From Burkholderiales bacterium (lineage in GTDB: Bacteria > Pseudomonadota > Gammaproteobacteria > Burkholderiales > Casimicrobiaceae): 64,000 bases of DNA. The notes under the pieces were generated by a model that saw only the letters and a list, made by a program, of their open reading frames with translations, searched no databases and had not been told where the DNA came from. The stretch covers positions 62,001 through 126,000 of the forward strand of contig JANXNI010000007.1 in NCBI GenBank assembly GCA_025354165.1, in the 5' to 3' direction. The position numbers and the translations under genes were made by a program. This document shows positions 1 to 9,230 of the stretch, piece by piece; positions within the stretch are counted from its first letter, which is position 1; each line of letters starts with the position of its first letter.

Positions 1-1380
1 GTGCTTTAGTTGCTTGAACTTGATGCTGCGTTGCCGTGTAGCCTGAAAAACGCGTTCGTAATCGTTGAGCATCTGCCTCCTGCCGGACATCCCAGGTGCC
101 AACAACTGGCTAAACGCGCTGATTGATCCCGCCTCATAAGCATTACTGAACCGCACCACGACTTCGTCGGCATCCGTGGATTTCACCTTTTGCGCGGACT
201 CATTTCGGTCGGGCGCCGCCGCAATTCGTTGCGGGTTTGCGGGTGATGTCGTAACCACGGCCACAGTAGAAGGAGCCTGTAGGGCTGTAGCCTGCTGTGG
301 TGACTGAAGGGGCGGCTGAGTGGGCAAATCCTGCGTGCGCGGCGGAGTAACTTTTTCCGGCGTTGCCGTTGCTCGCGGCTGCGATTCAACTGACGCCACA
401 GATGCGCTGGGCGCAAGGCTTTCGGATTGATTCATCGATTGCTTTGATGAAATTTCTATGCTCCTGTCAGACAGCTGCGCTGTCATCGCAGGACGCGGTT
501 GAATGGCTTCCGGGACGGTTTCGCGCTGGATAGTCCTTCTCTCAAGTGCGGACACTTTGTTTGGGACGCGACTCGTCGCCACAATTGCTGATTCGATCAC
601 TACCGGCTGTTCCTGACCGACGGGAGATAGCGATGCGGAGTCACTCGCCGGCTTTGTTTCGCCGCGACTAGTATCAAGTTTCTGAATTGCAACTGACGGG
701 GAGAGCCGAGGGCGGACCTCAACAAGGCGCTGCGGCTCATTGCTCGAAAACAAAGACATAACACCCATGCCCAGGGGAACGAGTAACAACCCAGCCAGCC
801 AGAGCAGACTCTGGCGTGCGCGCAGCGAAGATGCCCAGCCCAGCACCCTGTTTCTCGTGGTTTTTTTTGCGCCTGTGCGCGTCCTCGCGTCGTTGCGTTG
901 AGCCGTCGGGATCGGAGCCAACGCACCAACGGTAGCGCGACCTGTTTCCAGGGCGGTGTAGGTTTCGCGAGTGTTTGCGTCGGCTAAAACGGCATAGGCG
1001 CGGTTTACGCGACTTGCGGCGTCATCAGGAAATCCAACGGGCCTGGCGTCTGGGTGGACCAGTGCCATCAGCCGTCGAAAGTTGTCCCTAAGCGCGCTCG
1101 CTTCGAAGTCGGGCGCAACGCCCAGCGTGGTGAAGTGGTTACAGGCAGGAGACAACATGACGTCGGCAACGAATCGCGACGCTATGTTTTGCATATCGAG
1201 CCGCGCACTGCCGTCGCTCGCAGCAAGATGACGCAAAGACTCGGGAGTTTTGCCACCAGCGAGCTGAATGACAGCTTTTCCGACGTCGCTGCTGACCAGT
1301 CGAAATGGCAATGGCAACACAAAGCCACCATTAGCAAATCGGATCAGGTCATGTTCAAGCGTGTCGATAGTTTCGAACAT
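1..1380 (-). CDS. J-domain membrane protein, 3' end cut off by window edge
   Basis: The minus-strand frame is open from an ATG at 1380 to the left edge (460 codons, no stop seen), so the C-terminus is missing. A J-domain is visible near residues 85-150 with its HPD motif at 109-111, which is the DnaK-stimulating signature. A single hydrophobic segment near residues 190-210 is followed by a long linker rich in Ser, Pro, Gln and Thr. A folded-looking segment begins near residue 400. The gene starts 10 bases after the tyrosine kinase stop, so it is probably the fourth gene of the export operon. Inference: a membrane-anchored co-chaperone of polysaccharide export. The J-domain is clear; the function is not known to me. 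Confidence 0.8.
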   Translation of the reverse strand, partial: MFETIDTLEHDLIRFANGGFVLPLPFRLVSSDVGKAVIQLAGGKTPESLRHLAASDGSARLDMQNIASRFVADVMLSPACNHFTTLGVAPDFEASALRDNFRRLMALVHPDARPVGFPDDAASRVNRAYAVLADANTRETYTALETGRATVGALAPIPTAQRNDARTRTGAKKTTRNRVLGWASSLRARQSLLWLAGLLLVPLGMGVMSLFSSNEPQRLVEVRPRLSPSVAIQKLDTSRGETKPASDSASLSPVGQEQPVVIESAIVATSRVPNKVSALERRTIQRETVPEAIQPRPAMTAQLSDRSIEISSKQSMNQSESLAPSASVASVESQPRATATPEKVTPPRTQDLPTQPPLQSPQQATALQAPSTVAVVTTSPANPQRIAAAPDRNESAQKVKSTDADEVVVRFSNAYEAGSISAFSQLLAPGMSGRRQMLNDYERVFQATRQRSIKFKQLKH

Positions 1381-1389
1381 GAATGACCT

Positions 1390-3681
1390 TTAGGCTCTCG
1401 CCGTCTTCGCGAGCTCTTCCTTATTCCCGTAATAGTAAAAGTCTGATTCATAACCGTACATCGTCATTTCACTACCCAGCTTGGTCAGGATGGCACCCAA
1501 CGGTGCTCGCCCCGCTTGCCGAAGACGCCGAATCGCATTGCGGATAGCGGCTTTTCGCGTCTTCGCACTTTCGATGACAAACAAACTTGCGTCAACGTGA
1601 TTACACAGAATAATGGAGTCTGCAATTCCCAGAATGGGTGGTGCATCGATCAAGATGTGATCAAAATTGGATGATCCTGGATCAAGCAGCCTTTGCATCG
1701 CGGGCCCGGACAGCAGTTCTGCCGGGTTAGGCGGCAATGGGCCGCCGGTGATGAGATACAGATTGGGGAAGTCGGTCTTACGTGTCACGGTGATGGGGTC
1801 AACATCGCTAGACAATATGTTGGACAGCCCAGTGGCGTGATCCGTATTGAACAGACGGTGAAGCGTTGGGTTGCGCATGTCACCGTCGACCAGCAAAACG
1901 CGCTTGCCCATTTGTGATAAGGCAACCGCCAAAGACATCGCGGTCGTTGTTTTCCCCTCATTTTTCGTGCAACTGGTAATCGCAATAGTGCGTGGTGCCC
2001 CTTTCGACGTCGAGAACTGCAATGCGGTTCGCAACGATCGATAGGCTTCCGCCAGTGCGGATCGGGGATCGCGTGTGGCTTGAGCTTCGGGCGAGCCTTT
2101 GCTCGTGTTCACCCTAGGTATTATTCCGACAAGCGGCAAGCCAGTGAAGCGCTCCACCTCGTCGGGAAATTTGATCGAATCATCCATGTACTCAATCACA
2201 AAAGCAAGCGCCAGCCCGGCCATCAACCCGAGCAACAGGCCCGTCATCGCGCCCCTACCCACATCCGGCCGGAACGGAAAGAGCGGAACGTCCGCTTTAT
2301 CAACAACAGCTACGTTGTTGGTGCCCACCTGTGCCGTCACGCCTACTTCCTTTAGACGCTGTAACAGTCCGGCATACATCTCGCGATTGGTATCCACTTC
2401 GCGCTTGAGGATATTGAAGCGAATGCCTTGATCCTGCACTTCGAGGATGCCACGTTTTGCCACTTCTACACGGGCGCGAAGACGCTCCTCCTGCGCCTTT
2501 GCCGAATCCAGAGCAGCCTTTGACGTGATTTCGACCGACGATGAGATCGCTTTAGACTCAGTCTGGATACGTTTCTCGGCGACGTCGATTTGGGCCTGCA
2601 GTGCCTGCATTTTCGGATGCGTAGGCTTATACGTCCTCAGCTGTTCCTGATACTCCAGCTCAAGCTTCGCTTTACTCTCGCGAAAGGTGCTGAGTGCCCT
2701 GTTTTCAAGCAAGTCGCGCGACGCAGACGAAGTACGCTTGACTTCATCATAGTTGGCCTCAGCCCGAATTCGATCTTGCTCGGCTTTGGAAAGCGCCGAA
2801 CTGAAGTCGGTGTAGTTCGCGGTGAGAGGATTCGACTTTTCGTCGACACTCAAAATTTGCTTTTGGCGGGTATATTGAACCAGCGAGTTTTCGGACTCCT
2901 CAAGCCGAACCTTGGACTTGCCAAGTTCCTGTTCCAGAAAGGTTCTTGCATAAGAAGACGCGTCAACCTTGCGCTCAAGACTGGTTTTGATGTACGCGTC
3001 AGTCCACGCGTTGGCCATACGCGCGGCCAGAGCCGGATCCGCCCCGGTCACATGAATCCTTACCAGACGAGAGTTCGGAATTGGATCGACTTGCATGGAG
3101 CCGCGAAGGGAGCCAATGATGGACTCGCGGTCAAGCACTTGCATGTCCTTGACCGACGGTTCGCTTCGCTTTCTCAGGGTGGTCATGATCCGACCAATCC
3201 AATCCTCGCGTACGGCCACTTCCTCAGCTTTCTTTGGGTCAGACGCGTCATCAGCTTTGGCAATCGGTTTCCGGTCGAGGTCGAGCCGCAGCATCTCCAT
3301 CACGCGCTCTGCGAGCGCTTTACTTCTTAACAGTTCAAATTGCGTTTGCAGAAAAGAACCATCATCGTATTGCTCAGCCATTCCGGTAGCGTCACGGTAA
3401 TCCACGACACGCTGGGCGGTACGGTCAATCTGAATGGTGGTAGTAGCCCGATATAGCGGGGTCTCCATCAACGTGTTGAGCGTCGCTACCACCAACATCA
3501 CCAAGGTGACCGACAAAATCCACCACTTCCGCTTGAAAATAATACGGATCAGGTCGCGCAGGTGAAGCGAGTCGTCGATTTCAGTCGCGGGGGCGGCGAC
3601 TACGTAAGGAGCTAGTGGATTATCCTGGCGGATGACGAGCGCGTTTCCAGATTGCTCGGGTGAACTAAAGGGCGGGTTCAA
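1390..3681 (-). CDS. Wzc-type polysaccharide co-polymerase / bacterial tyrosine kinase
   Basis: The 763-aa product is an inner-membrane regulator of chain length and export with a fused cytoplasmic tyrosine autokinase. An N-terminal Wzz domain has a membrane helix near residues 54-74, followed by a long periplasmic coiled-coil region and a second helix near 475-495. The kinase has a Walker A variant (NEGKTTTA, about residue 570), Walker A' VLLVDGDMRNP (about 600) and Walker B HILIDAPP. A Tyr-rich tail (YGYESDFYYYG, about 741-752) is the expected autophosphorylation cluster. Single-chain kinase fusions of this length are normal in proteobacteria. It lies between the export protein and the J-domain gene, and the phosphatase that would act on it is upstream in the same operon. 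Confidence 0.93.
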   Translation of the reverse strand: MNPPFSSPEQSGNALVIRQDNPLAPYVVAAPATEIDDSLHLRDLIRIIFKRKWWILSVTLVMLVVATLNTLMETPLYRATTTIQIDRTAQRVVDYRDATGMAEQYDDGSFLQTQFELLRSKALAERVMEMLRLDLDRKPIAKADDASDPKKAEEVAVREDWIGRIMTTLRKRSEPSVKDMQVLDRESIIGSLRGSMQVDPIPNSRLVRIHVTGADPALAARMANAWTDAYIKTSLERKVDASSYARTFLEQELGKSKVRLEESENSLVQYTRQKQILSVDEKSNPLTANYTDFSSALSKAEQDRIRAEANYDEVKRTSSASRDLLENRALSTFRESKAKLELEYQEQLRTYKPTHPKMQALQAQIDVAEKRIQTESKAISSSVEITSKAALDSAKAQEERLRARVEVAKRGILEVQDQGIRFNILKREVDTNREMYAGLLQRLKEVGVTAQVGTNNVAVVDKADVPLFPFRPDVGRGAMTGLLLGLMAGLALAFVIEYMDDSIKFPDEVERFTGLPLVGIIPRVNTSKGSPEAQATRDPRSALAEAYRSLRTALQFSTSKGAPRTIAITSCTKNEGKTTTAMSLAVALSQMGKRVLLVDGDMRNPTLHRLFNTDHATGLSNILSSDVDPITVTRKTDFPNLYLITGGPLPPNPAELLSGPAMQRLLDPGSSNFDHILIDAPPILGIADSIILCNHVDASLFVIESAKTRKAAIRNAIRRLRQAGRAPLGAILTKLGSEMTMYGYESDFYYYGNKEELAKTARA

Positions 3682-3787
3682 ATAGGCTCCGAAGGGATAT
3701 AAGTCTTAAAAGCGCAAGCGCCGAAACGGATCGCTTGTCGCAGTGGTGAGTGGTCCGCAGTAGTGGCGTTAGGCCGCAGACATTGGT

Positions 3788-4537
3788 CTATTTGAGGAGT
3801 GCACCAAACGGGTTAAATATCCCAATGATGTCTCCGAATAAGGAGTCTTTTATTGCGGCTCGAGTCTTGGAACGCGCAATAACGATGACATCATCGTTGA
3901 CGATGAAAGGATCCGGCTGATCGCCAACGCGAATTTTGTCCATGTCGAAGGTAAACGTTTCGCTGTCGCCCGTAGGCTTGACGCGAAATAATTTTACGTC
4001 GGTCAAATCTGCCATTGCGCCCTGACCACCCGCTAAAGCAATGGCCCGCAGCAGCGTCAATCTTCCAGAAATCGGAAACACGCCCGGACGACTCACCGCA
4101 CCCTCGATCGTAAAGCGTGCGCTAATAGCCTCTTTAACAAACACGGTAACCTGCGGATTTTGCAACAGCGTCTCGCTCAGCCGATCTGCAATGAGTCGCT
4201 CCAGCTGCAAGGCAGTGAGCCCAAGTGCATCGAGCTGCCCGACCATGGGCAGGCTTATCTTGCCACGTGAGTTGACCCGTATCGTCCGTGTCAACTCAGT
4301 TTGGCCGTAAACCGAAACCTCAAGTAAATCCTGCGATCCGATTTTATAGTCCGATTCGTCTTCGGTCGAGGGCCTGCTCCCCGGCATGATGCCCTTTGGC
4401 AGTGTTTGCGAAGGTGCCACGGCGGGTGCAGAACTCGTCTGGGACGAGGGCTCCTGTGCAACGGCAAGCGACGTCAGTGCCGTCAGACCGACGAGCGCTA
4501 GGCCAACCCTAAAAAAGAGCGTAGTTGCCATGATCAT
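3788..4537 (-). CDS. Wza/GumB-type polysaccharide export protein
   Basis: The 249-aa protein has a Sec signal peptide ending at about residue 28 (hydrophobic stretch, then VAQEP). A polysaccharide export (PES) domain follows at about 60-140, starting DYKIGSQDLLEVSVYGQ, and then an SLBB-like domain (about 140-230, FTIEGAVSRPGVF). It is short like GumB and lacks the C-terminal transmembrane helix region of Escherichia coli Wza. It should form the outer-membrane or periplasmic part of the export channel with the co-polymerase encoded downstream. It starts 4 bases after the phosphatase gene, so the two are surely co-transcribed. A second ATG two codons in (4531) is an alternative start. Confidence 0.92.
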   Translation of the reverse strand: MIMATTLFFRVGLALVGLTALTSLAVAQEPSSQTSSAPAVAPSQTLPKGIMPGSRPSTEDESDYKIGSQDLLEVSVYGQTELTRTIRVNSRGKISLPMVGQLDALGLTALQLERLIADRLSETLLQNPQVTVFVKEAISARFTIEGAVSRPGVFPISGRLTLLRAIALAGGQGAMADLTDVKLFRVKPTGDSETFTFDMDKIRVGDQPDPFIVNDDVIVIARSKTRAAIKDSLFGDIIGIFNPFGALLK

Positions 4538-4541
4538 TCCT

Positions 4542-5357
4542 TCAACTGTTCCGACTGCGCAACCATTGCGTGACCCGACCCCGTATTTTGCCTGCTTTGG
4601 AAGGATTGGGCTGATTTAAAGCAGGTGGCCTACTCACCATCGTCTGCGCCAAGTTGTTCAAAATGGCTTCTGGGCGTTCACGCACGAGCCGATACGCTTC
4701 TTCTGTACCTAATAGTTTTTCCGCGGTGCTTAGTGCCTCCGCAAGCACCGGTGCGCGATGTCCTGTGGTGTGGCCGTCGGAAGCGAGTACATCGGCCCAG
4801 CCTTCGCCTACAAAATATTCTGCGAGGCGCTGAGGCTTTTTACCGAAACGACCGAGCAGCGCACCTCCGGTAATTTGCAGCCACGCACCACTGCGCGACA
4901 GTTCGGTGAAATCAGAAAGGTGCTGATCCGCCCAAGTCAAGCGCTCTGGGTGCGTAATCACTGGTATAAAACCTGTGGCGATGAGCTCAAAGACCGATTC
5001 CGTGAACCTTGGGGGGCGGACATGATGCGACGGTTCAAGCAGCAAATAGTGACCGCCGCCTAGTGTCGGCACACGGCCCGATCGTAGCCCTTCAAAAACG
5101 TCTGGCACCAAATGCACATCGGCACCATAGTTCAAACGAAGATTGATGCCTTTGTCGTCCAAAACCATTTGTAGTTGGCCCACGCGTCGCTGAATGTCCG
5201 GCCCAGTGTTTTCATAAAGTCCGGGATAGATATGTGGCGTGCAGTAAGTCGTACGAATACCGTCCGCGACGGCCATACGCGCCATTTCCAGAGAAATTTC
5301 AAGCGTCGCGGCTCCGTCGTCAATGCCGGGAAGCATGTGACAGTGGATATCAATCAT
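4542..5357 (-). CDS. CpsB/YwqE-type PHP-fold protein-tyrosine phosphatase
   Basis: The 271-aa product begins MIDIHCHMLPGIDDGA, the metal-binding HxH and DDG motif of PHP-fold phosphatases. Further metal ligands are visible in THPER and SDGH. This family (CpsB, Wzb-like in role) dephosphorylates the tail of the associated tyrosine kinase and so controls polymer length. The length is typical. It is the first gene of the minus-strand operon and faces the plus-strand nucleotidyltransferase across a roughly 430-base divergent region that should hold the promoter. Confidence 0.9.
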   Translation of the reverse strand: MIDIHCHMLPGIDDGAATLEISLEMARMAVADGIRTTYCTPHIYPGLYENTGPDIQRRVGQLQMVLDDKGINLRLNYGADVHLVPDVFEGLRSGRVPTLGGGHYLLLEPSHHVRPPRFTESVFELIATGFIPVITHPERLTWADQHLSDFTELSRSGAWLQITGGALLGRFGKKPQRLAEYFVGEGWADVLASDGHTTGHRAPVLAEALSTAEKLLGTEEAYRLVRERPEAILNNLAQTMVSRPPALNQPNPSKAGKIRGRVTQWLRSRNS

Positions 5358-5784
5358 GAAGCGGGACGCGTGGCCAGAAAAAGCAAGGGAAGCTGGCGAT
5401 CAGGGTGTTCATGTACTGATGATAAACGCGTATTGCTTGCATCGCCATGGGATCTCTGCTATGACAAACGCATAACGAAGCATGGGTGCTGCATCGTGGT
5501 CGCCAAATGAATTGGGTCGGCGCAGGTGACCCGCAGAAACACTGCAAAATAGGCGGCTATGCACAGCCACAACCGTCCGCGAAACAGGCGAGAGAATTGC
5601 CCAAATTGGGAGCGATCAAATCGCTCGCAGTGAAGCTCGCTGGCAAACGCACCATCGTGCACTGTCTCTAACCGGGCTCACGAGCGACGACGCCACGCTT
5701 GGCCGTGCGCTCGAATGGCTGCGGTCACAAGACAGCGGACAGCATGCTGACTTTCTGGCATGGCACGGACTCGCCGCGTGGTGG
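5358..5784. promoter_or_regulatory. Divergent intergenic region, probable promoters
   Basis: This 427-base stretch separates the minus-strand export operon from the plus-strand nucleotidyltransferase-exporter operon, so both promoters are expected here. I could not pick out a convincing -35/-10 pair. From 5530 onward the frame of the downstream nucleotidyltransferase is open and its translation looks protein-like and plausible for the family's N-terminus (for example LEWLRSQ and FLAWHGLAAWW), so part of this region is probably coding. Confidence 0.4.
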
Positions 5785-6702
5785 TTGGCGCAGTTGACGA
5801 CAGCCGGCCTTGCGTCGCAAATGCCTAAAAATACTCACGAAAAATTGACCAATGAACGACGCGCTGCCTCAGCCATGTATCTGATGCAGACGCACGCGAT
5901 TTCGGAAGTCTCCGCTGCATTCGAAAAAAAAGGGATCGTCTGTGCCTTCTTCAAAGGCGCAGCCGTGCGCGAAGAAGCCTACGCCACACCCTCGCTACGA
6001 AGCGCGTGCGATGTCGATGTATTGGTGGCACCTGCAGCGCGCTTTGGAGCAATAGCATGCCTCGAAAGCCTTGGATTTGTCCAGCAATCTGAAGTGGATG
6101 CCAGCGCTCACGAAGTCACGTTGTCGCGCGGACGTGTCGACATCGATCTGCACTGGGACATTTTGCGGCCGGGCCGTACGCGTCGTCCGCTGGTTGACTC
6201 GCTCCTCGCGGAGCGTGTGCGCGGGCCAACGCTGTGGCGGCTCAGCGATACCGATACGGTCTTTCTGATGCTGGTGCATCCGGCGATTACGAAGTACGTC
6301 TGTTCGCCGAACATGGGCCTCAATCGTGTGCTCGATTTTGTGTTGTTCACGCGCACGCGACCCATTGATTGGGTGGGCGTCCGACGGCGTCTGGACGAAG
6401 CGGGTCTGCAGACCGCCGCGTGGTGTACGCTTCGATGGATTACTTTGCTACGCGCGCCCGATGTGCTGATACCTCCCGACTTTTTAAATGCCATCGCGCC
6501 CGGTCCCATTCGCAAAGCGTACCTGAATCTTTGGTTAATCTACGACCTGCCGGGGCGTTTGCTTAATCGTGCTGATTGGCTCATCCGCGCGGCGTTCACG
6601 CTTCCTCTGCATGATCGCCCGTCCGATGCATGGCGTGCGCTTCGCGCCTTGGCGTCGAATCGTAAGCAAGCTAGCCCTGTGGCTCCGGTGCGCGCGCCGT
6701 GA
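5785..6702 (+). CDS. Nucleotidyltransferase family protein (PF14907-like), N-terminus uncertain
   Basis: The 305-aa reading from TTG at 5785 contains the family core FFKGAAVREEAYATP followed by CDVDVLV, the GxxxR...DxD arrangement of the nucleotidyltransferase fold, then a DLHWDI segment. Family knowledge: such proteins often accompany lasso peptide clusters with HPr-kinase-like proteins, and their substrate is unknown. The frame is open upstream to 5530, and the text just before 5785 resembles the family N-terminus, so the true start is probably upstream. However, only non-standard starts (for example CTG at 5542) are available there, so either a rare start or a damaged N-terminus must be considered. 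Its stop overlaps the ABC exporter start (GTGA), indicating translational coupling. Confidence 0.75.
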   Translation: MAQLTTAGLASQMPKNTHEKLTNERRAASAMYLMQTHAISEVSAAFEKKGIVCAFFKGAAVREEAYATPSLRSACDVDVLVAPAARFGAIACLESLGFVQQSEVDASAHEVTLSRGRVDIDLHWDILRPGRTRRPLVDSLLAERVRGPTLWRLSDTDTVFLMLVHPAITKYVCSPNMGLNRVLDFVLFTRTRPIDWVGVRRRLDEAGLQTAAWCTLRWITLLRAPDVLIPPDFLNAIAPGPIRKAYLNLWLIYDLPGRLLNRADWLIRAAFTLPLHDRPSDAWRALRALASNRKQASPVAPVRAP

Positions 6703-8381
6703 TTAACGATTTCATCCGCCCCCTTTTAAAGCTTGCCTTGCCCCACCGCACAGCGCTCGTCTGGGGTGTTCTGTTCATGCTTGCTGAGACGGCGGTGTCG
6801 CTGTCGGTGCCTTGGTTTGGTGGGCGCTTTGCCGAGAATGTGCTCGGCAAAGATCGCCCCAGCATGCATGTCATTCTGTTGCTGCTCGCCGGACTATTCA
6901 CCATGCAAGCGCTGCTCCGTCTGGTCGGATCGTATGTGTTCGCGAAGCGCGCGGCGCTCATCCTTGCAGACATGCGCATCCAGCTTTATGAACACATCCA
7001 GTCGTTGCCGTTGTCCTATTTTCAAAAGCGTCAACAGGGTGCGATTTTGTCGGTGTTGTCCAACGATGTCGCCGTACTGAGCTACTACGTGAGCGGCACG
7101 TTGGTCGGCATTGTGCCGATGATCGTCACCATCATCGGCTCGGTTGTCTTCATGTTTTCGATTGATCTGTGGATGGCGCTGGCTGCGGCGGTCGGGATCC
7201 CGGTTTTTTATTTCGTAATCAAGCTGTTCGGACGCGGCATTCGCCCGCTGTCCACTCAGCTACAGGAGGCCTACGCTCAGGCGTTCGCGGTTGAAGCGGA
7301 AAACCTCAGCATGTTGCCCGCCATCAAAACTTTCACGCGTGAAACCACGGAATCAAAGCGGTATCGGCATCGCGTGGCGGACGTGGTGCGGTTGACGCTC
7401 AAGCAACAATGGATTGAGTCCGCCTTGGGCCCGGGCGTGCAGTGGCTCGCAGCGATGGGGGTACTGCTCATTCTCTGGTTTGCCGGGGAGAGAATCGATG
7501 CCGGAAAACTTGGCGCGGGCGCGCTCGTATCGTTCCTGCTGTACACCACACTACTCACGCGGCCGGTGAGTTCGCTCGCAAATATTTACGGTCAGACACA
7601 GCACGCGCGCGCCTCAATGGATCGGTTGCAGGACGTGCTGGCCCACGCTCCCGAGCGCTATCACCCGGATGGGCCAACGCTCGTTGCCGACGAGGGGCGG
7701 ATCGAGCTCAAAGACGTGACGTTTGCCTATCCTGAACGCGAGGCCGTACTCGAAAAGTTCAACCTCTCCATTGCCGCGCGAGAAACCGTAGCCCTGATTG
7801 GCGAAAACGGCGCAGGAAAGACAACTTTGGTCTCGCTCATCATGCGTCTCATCGAGCCGCAGGCTGGGCGCATTCTCATTGACGGTGTTGACATCGCAAC
7901 GGTGAATCTGCAAAGCTTGCGCGCTCGCATTGCCGTGGTGCCACAACAGGTCTACCTGTTCAACGGCACGGTACGTGACAACATCGGCTATGGCTTGGCG
8001 GGGGCAAGTGATGCAGCGATATTTCAAGCGGCGCAGGCAGCTCAGGCGGATCGATTTATCGCCGGCCTTCCACAGGGTTATGACACCGTCATCGGGGACC
8101 ACGGCGTCCGCCTGTCGGGGGGCCAGCGCCAACGCATCGCTTTAGCCCGCGCGCTGCTCAAAGATCCCGCGATTCTCATTCTCGACGAAGCCACCGCCAT
8201 GTTCGACCCCGATGCGGAACGGCATTTTCTGGAAGATTGTCGTGAGGTGTTGCAAACACGCACAGTGCTGCTCATTACGCACCGTCCGGCTAGCCTCGCG
8301 CTGGCGGATCGGGTCGTTCGACTGACGCCGCGGGTCGGGGCGGACACCTCCTGGCCCGCCATCGAAATCAGCACGCGCTAG
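6699..8381 (+). CDS. ABC exporter, fused TMD-NBD (lasso peptide D-type)
   Basis: The 560-aa half-transporter has an N-terminal six-helix membrane domain (about residues 1-310) and a C-terminal ATPase with Walker A GENGAGKTTL, signature LSGGQRQRIALARALL and Walker B ILILDEAT. It lacks a C39 peptidase domain, so it does not itself cut a leader. The GTG start overlaps the preceding nucleotidyltransferase stop, and 45 bases downstream is the PqqD-like gene followed by the B2 protease. That company makes it the likely exporter and immunity pump of the lasso peptides. A lipid or glycan flippase role is the main alternative, since the fold alone does not give the substrate. Confidence 0.88.
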   Translation: MINDFIRPLLKLALPHRTALVWGVLFMLAETAVSLSVPWFGGRFAENVLGKDRPSMHVILLLLAGLFTMQALLRLVGSYVFAKRAALILADMRIQLYEHIQSLPLSYFQKRQQGAILSVLSNDVAVLSYYVSGTLVGIVPMIVTIIGSVVFMFSIDLWMALAAAVGIPVFYFVIKLFGRGIRPLSTQLQEAYAQAFAVEAENLSMLPAIKTFTRETTESKRYRHRVADVVRLTLKQQWIESALGPGVQWLAAMGVLLILWFAGERIDAGKLGAGALVSFLLYTTLLTRPVSSLANIYGQTQHARASMDRLQDVLAHAPERYHPDGPTLVADEGRIELKDVTFAYPEREAVLEKFNLSIAARETVALIGENGAGKTTLVSLIMRLIEPQAGRILIDGVDIATVNLQSLRARIAVVPQQVYLFNGTVRDNIGYGLAGASDAAIFQAAQAAQADRFIAGLPQGYDTVIGDHGVRLSGGQRQRIALARALLKDPAILILDEATAMFDPDAERHFLEDCREVLQTRTVLLITHRPASLALADRVVRLTPRVGADTSWPAIEISTR

Positions 8382-8425
8382 GGCTGCGTTATGCTTCTTG
8401 CCAATCAATACTTTTTCTGCAGTCG

Positions 8426-8713
8426 ATGACCGATATCTGGAACACGCCCGTCTCTGTTGCCCCCGACGTCCTGCATCAGGAGCTCGGCGGAGAGACTGTT
8501 TTGCTAAATCTTGCTAACGAGAGCTATTTCGGTCTTGACGAAGTAGGAACGCGCATCTGGCAAGTCCTGGCAGAAACGAGCAGTCTGCCTGATGTGGTGA
8601 CAAGACTTCTAACCGAGTACGACGTCACGCCAGAGCAGCTGAGGGACGATGTTGAGCGCCTTGTTACGCAACTTGCCGAGGCTGGACTGGTCTCCACTTC
8701 GTTGCCGCGTTGA
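8426..8713 (+). CDS. PqqD-like RiPP recognition protein (lasso B1), copy 1
   Basis: The 95-aa winged-helix protein has the PqqD-family pattern: an LGGETVLLNLANESYFGLDEVG strand region beginning near residue 19, GTRIWQVL, then a helical C-terminal half ending VTQLAEAGLV. Proteins of this family bind the leader of ribosomal peptides and present it to the B2 protease. It is encoded directly between the ABC exporter and the B2 gene, as in clusters with split B1 and B2. A second copy, clearly similar along its whole length, lies at 18758-19036. Confidence 0.9.
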   Translation: MTDIWNTPVSVAPDVLHQELGGETVLLNLANESYFGLDEVGTRIWQVLAETSSLPDVVTRLLTEYDVTPEQLRDDVERLVTQLAEAGLVSTSLPR

Positions 8714-8735
8714 CCGCTACTTGACGAGCCTTGCG

Positions 8736-9173
8736 ATGCCGCGCTGGTGGCAAAAAATTACGGCCCTTGACACATTGCAATGGCGCTATCTGGCGTTATC
8801 CCTTGTACTGCTACCTGCTATCGACGTGAGCCTGCGATGCGTGGGATTTAAGCGCACGAAGCGATGGCTCGAAGCGCGTGCGGAATCCCCCGAAGCCACC
8901 ATGAGCAGCGGGAATGCCGTGGAGGCTACCGCACTACAAATCGCAGCAGTCGTGAGTCTGGCGGGTCGACGAAGTCTCTGGCGAACGTCTTGCTTACGTC
9001 AGGCACTCGGACTCTGGGTGCTGCTGGCGCGTCGTGGCATCGCATCTGAAGTTCGAATCGGCATCGAGAGCACTCCGGACGCAGGGTTTGCCGCACACGC
9101 ATGGGTTGAGCGTCACGACCACGTTCTGATTGGTGGCGAACACGCTCGCGAGCGATATGTGACGTTGCTTTAG
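8736..9173 (+). CDS. Lasso peptide leader protease (B2, transglutaminase-like)
   Basis: The 145-aa product (ATG at 8736) belongs to the transglutaminase-like cysteine protease family that removes the lasso leader. The catalytic Cys is Cys86 in SCLRQALGLWVLLARRG, and the catalytic His is His121 in FAAHAWVE, where the family keeps the same spacing. The length is right for stand-alone B2. The frame is open upstream to 8649, but that would overlap the B1 gene by more than 60 bases, so 8736 is preferred. It is the only B2-like gene I find in the window although there are two precursors and two cyclases. Confidence 0.88.
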   Translation: MPRWWQKITALDTLQWRYLALSLVLLPAIDVSLRCVGFKRTKRWLEARAESPEATMSSGNAVEATALQIAAVVSLAGRRSLWRTSCLRQALGLWVLLARRGIASEVRIGIESTPDAGFAAHAWVERHDHVLIGGEHARERYVTLL

Positions 9174-9230
9174 CGGCGTTAATTTCGAACAAGCCTTAGG
9201 TATTCGCACCGCAGCTACAATTTTCTAAGA

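Noticed and set aside
2590-3330. Long plus-strand open frame (246 codons) opposite the tyrosine kinase gene
   Set aside because: It is antisense to a clear kinase/Wzz coding sequence and its translation matches no family; it is a mirror frame of high-GC coding DNA.
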